Positions 58,796 through 64,000 of a stretch of DNA of 64,000 nucleotides are shown here, piece by piece (the first letter of the stretch is position 1; every line of letters begins with the position of its first letter). The translations under genes and the position numbers were made by a program. The DNA comes from Alteraurantiacibacter buctensis. Its GTDB lineage: Bacteria; Pseudomonadota; Alphaproteobacteria; Sphingomonadales; Sphingomonadaceae. The stretch lies in contig NZ_WTYV01000002.1 in assembly GCF_009827655.1 (NCBI RefSeq), positions 434,657 to 498,656 on the forward strand, in the 5' to 3' direction. The notes beneath the pieces were generated by a model that did not search any database, was not told the origin of the DNA, and saw only the letters and a program-made list of their open reading frames with translations.

Positions 58796-60448
58796 ATGCT
58801 CATGCGCGCTCTTGCCAAGGCCTTGCTGCCACTCTCACTAGTCCTCGCCGCCTGCTCGCCGGGAGCGGACGCGCCTGCCGATGGCTATGACCTGGCCGCC
58901 AGCCGCGACCAGTTCGCCACGGTGGAGATGCAGGTGGACACCAGCTACCTGACCGCCGAGGAACGGCAGGTGGTCAACAAGCTGATCGCGGCGAGCGCGC
59001 TGATGAGCGAGATCTATCTGCGCCAGCGCAGCCCGGACAATCCCGCGATCCGGGCGGAAATCGCAGCCACCGGCGATGCCGACCTGCTCGACATGTTCGA
59101 CCGCAACTTCGGCCCCTGGGATGCCGGCGCGGACATGCGACCGTTCCACGGCGATGCGGCGATGCCCGAAGGCGCGGGCTTCTGGCCGGCCGACCTGACG
59201 CGCGAGGAACTGGACGCATACCTTGCGGCCCACCCGGACCAGCGCGAGGCGATCCTCAGCCCCTACACCGTGGTCAAGCGGGAGGGCGATAGCCTGGTGG
59301 CCGTGCCCTATTCGGTCGAATACCGCGAGTTCCTGGAACCCGCCGCCCGCCTGCTGCGCGAAGCAGCGGAAATTACCACCAACCCCAGCCTCAAGCGCTT
59401 CCTGACCCTGCGGGCCGACAGCTTCCGGTCCGACGACTATTTCGACAGCGAGATGGCGTGGATGGACCTGTCCGGCACGCCCATCGAAGTCGCCATCGGG
59501 CCCTATGAGGTCTATACCGACCGGCTGATGGGGGTGAAGACCGCCTTCGAAAGCTTCGTCACCTTGCGCAATCCGGCCGAGAGCGAGGCCCTGCGCCAGT
59601 ATGTCGGCTATCTGCGCGACATGGAAGGCAACCTGCCGATCCCGGACGAGCACAAGAACTTCCGCCGCGGGTTCGAAAGCCCCATTGCCGTGGCCGACCA
59701 GATCCAGGGCGGCGGCGACAACGTGCCCGGCGTGCAGACCATCGCCTTCAACCTGCCCAATGACGAGCGGGTGCGCGAGGCGAAGGGCGCCAAGAAGGTG
59801 ATCCTGGCCAACGTGCTGGGGGCCAAGTTCGACATGATCCTGCAACCGATGGGCGCGCTGGTGCTGACCGAAAGCCAGGCTCTGCTGGTGCAGAAGAAGT
59901 ACATGGAAATGGAAACCCTGTTCCACGAACTGGCGCACAGCCTGGGGCCGGGCTCCATCACGGTCGACGGGCGGCAGACCACGGTGGATGCCGAGCTGCG
60001 CGAGCTCCACTCCGCGCTGGAGGAGAGCAAGGCCGACGTGATGGGGGTCTACAACATCCTCTACCTGATGGACCGCGGCGTGCTGCCGGCGGCGGAAAAG
60101 GACCAGTTGTTCGCCACCTACCTTGCCGGCATGTTCCGCGCCATGCGCTTCGGGCTGGAGGAAGCCCACGCCAAGGGGGCGGCGGTGCAATATGCCTTCC
60201 TGCAGGAACATGGCGCGTTCCGCTTCGATGCCGATGCAGGCCGCTACGTGATCGACGCGGCGAAGATGGAAAGCGGCGTTCGCGAGCTGCTGCGGACCGA
60301 ACTGATGCTGCAGGCCACCGGCGATTACGAGGGTACCACGGCCTTCTTCGACCGCTATGGCAAGCTGGACGACCACGGCCGCGCGGTGATCGCCACCATG
60401 GCGCACATCCCGGTGGACATCCGCCCGGTCTATCCGCGGCAGGTCTAA
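58796..60448 (+). CDS. M49-like (dipeptidyl-peptidase III-type) metallopeptidase, lipoprotein
   Basis: 550-residue putative lipoprotein; the signal LLPLSLVLAAC ends in a lipobox with Cys20. The zinc motif is His377-Glu378-Leu-Ala-His381 (FHELAHSLGPG) and the second motif E409-E410-S-K-A-D414 (EESKAD) supplies the third ligand. M49 enzymes have HExxGH; here the motif is the shorter HExxH, as in the nudix-linked and bacterial branch. Function would be peptide hydrolysis at the outer envelope. An internal ATG at 58802 is also possible. It is followed by a phosphatidyltransferase gene. Confidence 0.85.
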   Translation: MLMRALAKALLPLSLVLAACSPGADAPADGYDLAASRDQFATVEMQVDTSYLTAEERQVVNKLIAASALMSEIYLRQRSPDNPAIRAEIAATGDADLLDMFDRNFGPWDAGADMRPFHGDAAMPEGAGFWPADLTREELDAYLAAHPDQREAILSPYTVVKREGDSLVAVPYSVEYREFLEPAARLLREAAEITTNPSLKRFLTLRADSFRSDDYFDSEMAWMDLSGTPIEVAIGPYEVYTDRLMGVKTAFESFVTLRNPAESEALRQYVGYLRDMEGNLPIPDEHKNFRRGFESPIAVADQIQGGGDNVPGVQTIAFNLPNDERVREAKGAKKVILANVLGAKFDMILQPMGALVLTESQALLVQKKYMEMETLFHELAHSLGPGSITVDGRQTTVDAELRELHSALEESKADVMGVYNILYLMDRGVLPAAEKDQLFATYLAGMFRAMRFGLEEAHAKGAAVQYAFLQEHGAFRFDADAGRYVIDAAKMESGVRELLRTELMLQATGDYEGTTAFFDRYGKLDDHGRAVIATMAHIPVDIRPVYPRQV

Positions 60449-60510
60449 AGCCTTGGCGATTGCTACGGTTGTGTGACAAGAGAGCCGCCGCCCGGGAGGA
60501 GAGAGGCGCC

Positions 60511-61179
60511 TTGAGTTCACCCGTTCGTATCCAGACGAGCATTACCAGCCGCGCCGAGCAGGCGCTGATCGCGTGGCTGTGCCCGCGCCTGCCTCACTGG
60601 TGGACGCCAGACCGGCTGACCGCGCTGGGCATGCTCGGGTCGTTCATGGTGGCGCTGGGCTTCGTCCTGAGCCACTGGGGTCGCGACTGGCTGTTCCTCG
60701 CCATGCTGGGTTTCGTGGTTAACTGGTTCGGCGATTCGCTGGACGGGTCCATTGCCCGCCATCGCAAGATCGAGCGGCCGGACTATGGCTATTTCATCGA
60801 TCACAGCCTTGATGCGCTGTCGCAGGCCATGCTGGTGCTGGGCATGGGCCTCAGCCCCTACCTGCGGATGGATACCGCGTTGTTCGGGCTGGTGGGCTAC
60901 CTGCTGCTTTCGGTCCACACCTTCATTTCCGCGCGCGTGCTGGGGGTGTTCCGTCTGACTTATCTGGGCAGTGGCCCCACCGAGATGCGCATGATGCTGA
61001 TCGTGCTGTGCGTGGCGATGTACGTGGTGGGGCCGCAGGGACCGGTGGGCCAGCCCTTTGCCGAACTGCCGTTCACCTGGTTCGATGGCTATGTGGTGGT
61101 GCTGGGCACGGCCATGTGCCTGATCTTCCTGTGGCAGACCGCAATTACCGGGCGGCAGCTTTTCCAGCGCGGCAAATAG
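60511..61179 (+). CDS. CDP-alcohol phosphatidyltransferase
   Basis: 222-residue integral membrane enzyme of phospholipid synthesis. The family motif D-x2-D-G-x2-A-R-x9-G-x3-D-x3-D is seen in DSLDGSIARHR...GYFIDHSLD, followed by six helices. The start is TTG at 60511, preceded by a strong GGAGGAGAGAGG; the open frame further up lacks such a site. It may make phosphatidylglycerol, phosphatidylinositol or phosphatidylcholine, but none is shown. It comes 62 bases after the M49-like gene. Confidence 0.85.
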   Translation: MSSPVRIQTSITSRAEQALIAWLCPRLPHWWTPDRLTALGMLGSFMVALGFVLSHWGRDWLFLAMLGFVVNWFGDSLDGSIARHRKIERPDYGYFIDHSLDALSQAMLVLGMGLSPYLRMDTALFGLVGYLLLSVHTFISARVLGVFRLTYLGSGPTEMRMMLIVLCVAMYVVGPQGPVGQPFAELPFTWFDGYVVVLGTAMCLIFLWQTAITGRQLFQRGK

Positions 61180-61182
61180 CGA

Positions 61183-61476
61183 TCAGGCGGGCAGCGCCGC
61201 CATCTTCCGCCGGATCAGCCCGTCGTTCAGGAACGTGCCGAAGGGCACCAGCCCGGCTACGAAGGTGCGCAGCAGGTCCAGCAGCGAGAAACCCTTGCCC
61301 GGCAGGCAGATCACCATGGCCAGCATATAGGCCACCCAGGCCACGCCGTGGGCCATGCCCACCGGCGGCACCAGCACGGGGTTATCGCCCCAGTATTTCA
61401 GCGGCATGGCGACAAGGAACAGGGCCAGCGTGGTGACGCCTTCCACCAGCGCCACGCCCCGGAACAGTTTCAGCAT
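61183..61476 (-). CDS. DUF3817 membrane protein
   Basis: 97-residue protein with three hydrophobic helices: LFRGVALVEGVTTLALFLV, MAHGVAWVAYMLAMVICL and LLDLLRTFVAGLVPFGTF. This matches DUF3817, small integral membrane proteins of unknown function. Its start overlaps the ilvE stop by 1 base (TAATG), so the two are translated together. It converges with the phosphatidyltransferase gene with 3 bases between. Confidence 0.82.
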   Translation of the reverse strand: MLKLFRGVALVEGVTTLALFLVAMPLKYWGDNPVLVPPVGMAHGVAWVAYMLAMVICLPGKGFSLLDLLRTFVAGLVPFGTFLNDGLIRRKMAALPA

Positions 61477-62573
61477 TACAGCTTCATCACCCAGCCGTGG
61501 GTGTCTGCCGCGGTGCCGCGCTGGATATCCACCAGCCGCTGCTTCAGCTTGCCGGTCAACTGGCCGGGGCCGCCGCTGCCGATGGTGAAATCGTGCGCCC
61601 GCCCGGCCACGCGGCCAACGGGGGTGACCACGGCGGCGGTGCCGCAGGCGAAGGTTTCCACCAGGCGGCCAGAGGCGCTGTCATCGCGCCACTGGTCGAT
61701 GCTGTAGCGCTCCTCGCGCACGGTCAGCCCTTCCTCGCGCGCCAGCGTCAGCAGGCTGTCGCGGGTGATGCCGGGCAGGATCGTGCCGGTCAGCGGCGGG
61801 GTCAGCAGGCTGCCATCGTCGAACACGAAAAACAGGTTCATGCCGCCCAGCTCCTCGATCCACTTGCGCTCGGCCGCGTCAAGGAAGACCACCTGGTCGT
61901 GCCCGTGCTGGAACGCCTCGCCCGTGGGCACCAGGCTGGCGGCATAGTTGCCGCCGCACTTGGCAGCACCGGTGCCGCCGGGGGCGGCGCGGGTATAGTC
62001 GCTGACCCACACGGAAACTGCCGGAGCGCCAGACTTGAAGTAATTGCCCGCAGGGGAAAGGATCACGACGAACTTGTACTGCCTGGCCGGCCGCACGCCC
62101 AGGAAGGGCTCGCTGGCGAACATGAAGGGGCGGATATAGAGCGATCCGCCGTCGACCTGTGGGAACCAGTCGGCATCGGCCAGCACCAGCTGGCGCACCG
62201 CCTCGATGAACAGGTCCTCGGGGATTTCCGGCATGGCCAGCCGCTTGGCGCTTTCGTTGAAGCGGCGGGCGTTCTGGTCCGGCCGGAACAGCGCCATCGT
62301 GCCATCGGCCAGGCGATAGGCCTTCAGCCCTTCGAAGATCTCCTGCGCATAGTGCAGCACCGATGCGGCGGGATCGAGCGGGATGGGGCCGCGCGGGCCC
62401 AGCACGGCATTGTGCCACCCGGTGCCCTCGTCATAGTCGATCACCACCATGTGATCGGTGAACACCCTGCCGAAACCCGGCTCCGCAATCGCCGCCGCGC
62501 GCACATCGGCCAGAGCCGGTGCGAGGTGGGGCAGCGTGGTGATGGCCAGCGGATTTTCGGCGAGAGTCGCCAT
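61476..62573 (-). CDS. ilvE: Branched-chain amino acid aminotransferase IlvE
   Basis: PLP-dependent class IV transaminase for the last step of leucine, isoleucine and valine synthesis. The PLP region is GGTGAAKCGGNYAASL, with the catalytic Lys in AAKCGG, and the fold-type IV markers are LHYAQEIFEGLKAY and GSLLTPPLTGTILPGITRDS. The length of 365 residues is normal for the eukaryotic-like bacterial type. The upstream AT-rich region (62580-62690) holds its promoter. Confidence 0.94.
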   Translation of the reverse strand: MATLAENPLAITTLPHLAPALADVRAAAIAEPGFGRVFTDHMVVIDYDEGTGWHNAVLGPRGPIPLDPAASVLHYAQEIFEGLKAYRLADGTMALFRPDQNARRFNESAKRLAMPEIPEDLFIEAVRQLVLADADWFPQVDGGSLYIRPFMFASEPFLGVRPARQYKFVVILSPAGNYFKSGAPAVSVWVSDYTRAAPGGTGAAKCGGNYAASLVPTGEAFQHGHDQVVFLDAAERKWIEELGGMNLFFVFDDGSLLTPPLTGTILPGITRDSLLTLAREEGLTVREERYSIDQWRDDSASGRLVETFACGTAAVVTPVGRVAGRAHDFTIGSGGPGQLTGKLKQRLVDIQRGTAADTHGWVMKL

Positions 62574-62630
62574 GGGTGCGAATCCTTACAAATTGAGCGG
62601 AGTGCGCGATATAAAATTTCAATGCACAAT

Positions 62631-62655
62631 GAAAGATCGAAATATTATATCTTTC
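62631..62655. promoter_or_regulatory. AT-rich dyad upstream of ilvE
   Basis: In an AT-rich island between ilvE and the small ORF, GAAAGAT (62631-62637) pairs with ATCTTTC (62649-62655), 11-base centre. It lies 58 bases before the ilvE start on the minus strand, at a place where an activator such as Lrp or a leucine-responsive regulator could bind. The regulator is not identified. Confidence 0.4.
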
Positions 62656-62808
62656 GCAACGAGTTTTCGCTTCATTGCTAGCTGCCTAAGCGGTGCAGGG
62701 GAAGGGGGCACTTGCACGGTGCGCCCGGTGGCACTTCTGCCGCCGGTACAAGGGTGTAGGATGGCCGCCGCAAGTCGACGCGACTCGCCAGAAGAGAGGA
62801 GCCCAGAG

Positions 62809-62916
62809 ATGGCCGAAACCGATCCAAAGATCATCGCCGCCAAGAAGGAAGCCGAAGCCATTGCCGCCAAGAAGGCCGGCAACAACCCGCCGGTGCTGGA
62901 AAAGAAGACCTCCTGA
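62809..62916 (+). CDS. 35-residue Lys/Ala-rich small protein
   Basis: Short ORF MAETDPKIIAAKKEAEAIAA followed by KKAGNNPPVLEKKTS. AGAGGAG lies 8 bases upstream and a hairpin starts 5 bases after the stop codon. The composition is highly charged and helical, unlike the shadow frames of the region. It is not a known toxin or leader that I recognise. The two halves (AAKKEAEAIAAKKAG) could form one amphipathic helix. Confidence 0.55.
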   Translation: MAETDPKIIAAKKEAEAIAAKKAGNNPPVLEKKTS

Positions 62917-62920
62917 TTGC

Positions 62921-62938
62921 GAGCGCGCATCCGCGCTC
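62921..62938 (+). terminator. Hairpin after the small ORF
   Basis: GAGCGCG (62921-62927) pairs perfectly with CGCGCTC (62932-62938) around a CATC loop, 5 bases after the stop. A GC-rich stem with a tetraloop suggests a terminator, but there is no T-run. Confidence 0.5.
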
Positions 62939-63160
62939 TCGTCCTCGGTGCTGTTCCCTCCGCTACGCTACGGGCCACCTGCGGGCGGACGTTCGGCCTT
63001 GCGGTTCGCGGCTCGCGAAGCGGACCAGTGCTTTTCAGGCGATCTCCAACGGGCCGCAGGCTCGCAAGCGCGAACGCGCGTCCGCAGCGAAGGGAGGCGA
63101 AGCCGACCGGTAGCGAGGATAGCCAAGCGGGCGGATGCCCGCGCCGACGCCTGAGGCAGA
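62939..63160. other. Non-coding GC-rich stretch, no gene recognised
   Basis: About 220 bases with several short GC-rich stem-capable segments (for example TTCGGCC and GGTTCGCGGCTCGCGAAGC). Short open frames on both strands have no ribosome site and no protein-like composition. No tRNA, tmRNA, SRP RNA or RNase P core was recognised. It may be a structured RNA, degenerate repeats or spacer. Confidence 0.4.
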
Positions 63161-63168
63161 AAAAATGA

Positions 63169-63203
63169 GAAAGGCGGCCCCGGCAAACCGGGAACCGCCT
63201 TTC
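63169..63203 (-). terminator. Rho-independent terminator for a minus-strand small transcript
   Basis: GAAAGGCGG (63169-63177) pairs perfectly with CCGCCTTTC (63195-63203), with an inner stem CCGG/CCGG around CAAA. On the minus strand the stem is followed by TCATTTTTT, a proper T-run. It lies 48 bases after the stop of the 19-codon ORF, so it ends that short transcript. Confidence 0.82.
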
Positions 63204-63251
63204 GCATGGTCAGCGGCCGGAAGGGCCGCCACGAAAGCCTCTACCGTGCGG

Positions 63252-63311
63252 TTACGCGCGATAATGCTCCGTGCGGAAACTTACCGACCCCCTTGCTGAA
63301 CCATGAGACAT
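63252..63311 (-). CDS. 19-codon ORF with an extended Shine-Dalgarno sequence
   Basis: MSHGSARGSVSFRTEHYRA, then TAA. The start ATG (63311-63309) is 7 bases after AGGAGG, which sits inside AAAGGAGGTGATCC, complementary to the 3' end of 16S rRNA over 14 bases. The frame is also open further up (a GTG at 63449 would give 65 residues), but only the short form has a ribosome site. The peptide is basic (four Arg/His pairs), with no signal. It may be a leader peptide or a small ribosome-contacting peptide. I do not recognise a family. Confidence 0.6.
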   Translation of the reverse strand: MSHGSARGSVSFRTEHYRA

Positions 63312-63312
63312 C

Positions 63313-63327
63313 GGATCACCTCCTTTC
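63313..63327 (-). promoter_or_regulatory. Extended ribosome binding site
   Basis: On the minus strand GAAAGGAGGTGATCC is complementary to nearly the full 3' tail of 16S rRNA (its reverse complement is GGATCACCTCCTTTC). Such a long match is much stronger than needed for ordinary translation and lies at normal spacing from the ATG of the 19-codon ORF. It decides the start at 63311. Confidence 0.75.
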
Positions 63328-63498
63328 GCGCTGTTGAGCCTACACCCGAAGGTAGCCCTGCGGGCGAAGACCGCGTTAACCGCTGGCCTTGGGAGGGAAT
63401 GTGAGTCTTTGTGCGGCGCAACGCAAGACTTGTAATAATCTTTTTCCACGTCAGAATTGCGGGCTTCCGGCCTGGTGCTGAAGCACCCGCCGTCCCCC

Positions 63499-64000
63499 TC
63501 AGCGGCAATCCTCGATCACCCGGGTAATTTCCGGATAGCTGGGCAGGTACAGCGCCTGCCGCCCGTCCTCCACGGCGAAGCGGCCGCGCGAAAAGGCGAT
63601 CGCGTCCAGCAGGCTGTCGGCAGGCTGGAAGACCATTCGCGCTGCCATGCCGCTGAGGTTGGCCACCACCTGCCGCTCGGCGGTTTCGGTGCGGATCGTC
63701 AGCGTGCCGGCATTCCACCCATAGGCGGAGACGAACACCTGCCGGGGCGCGGCGGTGCAAGCCACCTGCGCCACCATTCGCCCCTGCGGGCTGCGGAACT
63801 CGGCAATGCTGTCACCGCCCTCGCTGCGCCAGGTCCAGTCGCCCGAGGTGAGCGGTGCGTGCACCCAGTCGGTCCATACCGGCTGGGCCACCGGCGCGGC
63901 GCTGGCGACGGGCGCGGGGGCCGGGTTGGGGGCAGGCGCGGGGGCCGGGGCAGGGGCGGGAGCGGGCGCGGTGGTTGGCGGCGGCACGCAGCCAGCCAGC
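63499..64000 (-). CDS. Proline-rich lipoprotein, N-terminus cut by window edge
   Basis: The first visible codons read LAGC followed by PPPTTAPAPAPAP, so the protein has a lipobox with the lipid Cys about 12 bases inside the window, and its signal lies beyond the edge. A Pro-Ala linker of about 30 residues is followed by a 130-residue beta-rich domain (WTDWVHAPLTSGDWTWRSEG, FVSAYGWNAGTLTIRTETAE, SLLDAIAFSRGRFAV) ending in ITRVIEDCR. The last Cys and one in VACTAAP may pair. No family recognised; it is probably anchored in the outer membrane. Confidence 0.78.
   Translation of the reverse strand, partial: LAGCVPPPTTAPAPAPAPAPAPAPNPAPAPVASAAPVAQPVWTDWVHAPLTSGDWTWRSEGGDSIAEFRSPQGRMVAQVACTAAPRQVFVSAYGWNAGTLTIRTETAERQVVANLSGMAARMVFQPADSLLDAIAFSRGRFAVEDGRQALYLPSYPEITRVIEDCR

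Noticed and set aside
62917-63168. 83-codon open frame on the plus strand after the small ORF
   Set aside because: No ribosome site, low-complexity Arg/Gly/Ser content, and it starts inside a hairpin. It looks like a non-coding frame in a GC-rich stretch.
63313-63327. Plus-strand GGATCACCTCCTTTC, which equals the 3' end of 16S rRNA
   Set aside because: Only 15 bases match; the preceding bases do not resemble 16S rRNA, and no rRNA or tRNA genes are next to it. It is better read on the minus strand as a strong ribosome site.
63252-63449. 65-codon version of the minus-strand micro-ORF starting at GTG 63449
   Set aside because: The longer form has no ribosome site at its GTG and covers the strong internal site, which fits the 19-codon start much better.
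1-64000. CRISPR array, prophage or insertion sequence anywhere in the window
   Set aside because: No regularly spaced repeats, no cas, phage or transposase genes were recognised on either strand.

Overview
The window is GC-rich, densely coded DNA on both strands, and it looks like the chromosome of a sphingomonad alphaproteobacterium (Erythrobacteraceae or Sphingomonadaceae). This assignment is an inference. It rests on a MucR-type zinc-finger regulator, a class II DAHP synthase, a large TonB-dependent receptor typical of the group, the smc / DsbA / DsbA / DUF721 / mutY arrangement, and the nfuA - nitroreductase - tsaB - rimI - mucR - fur - plsC - miaB - phoH - ybeY - corC run. I saw no rRNA operon, insertion sequence, prophage or CRISPR array. 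One tRNA gene (Gln, anticodon UUG) is present.

Layout. 1-10 kb: a glycosyltransferase, a YfgM-like protein and BamB (outer-membrane assembly), a multi-pass ICMT-family methyltransferase, ubiA, rsmE, gshA, a soxR regulator facing a VOC protein across a recognisable SoxR box, and a spermidine-synthase-like protein. 10-17 kb: smc, two DsbA-like thiol proteins and a DUF721 protein, divergent from mutY. 17-25 kb: a Tat-exported serine hydrolase, nudC, a FrnE-like DsbA, mgtE, a cyclophilin, and a LysR regulator with a two-domain SnoaL-like protein. 25-33 kb: the long minus-strand housekeeping run for RNA maturation, metal regulation and Fe-S assembly. 33-39 kb: an M16 protease, class II DAHP synthase and an aromatic-acid symporter.

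39.5-48.8 kb is the most distinctive part. It holds a 14-helix-type MFS transporter, two type I sulfatases (one with a Tat-like signal, one without any signal), a TonB-dependent receptor, a divergent LysR regulator and a VOC protein. I read it as a regulated system for taking up and desulfating an organic sulfate ester. The substrate is unknown. Tandem hairpins between the receptor and the exported sulfatase, and a triplet of ATAAC half-sites in the shared promoter, suggest differential expression and LysR control.

48.8-62.6 kb: a flippase, tRNA-Gln, an ABC exporter, two glutathione-dependent enzymes (YghU type and glutathionyl-hydroquinone reductase), an O-methyltransferase, topoisomerase IB, a GMC oxidoreductase, a possible Pho-box-controlled small secreted protein, an M49-like metallopeptidase lipoprotein, a CDP-alcohol phosphatidyltransferase and ilvE. 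62.6-64 kb is mostly non-coding. It holds a 35-residue Lys/Ala-rich ORF, a minus-strand 19-codon ORF with a Shine-Dalgarno sequence complementary to the whole 16S 3' tail and its own terminator, and the cut end of a proline-rich lipoprotein gene.
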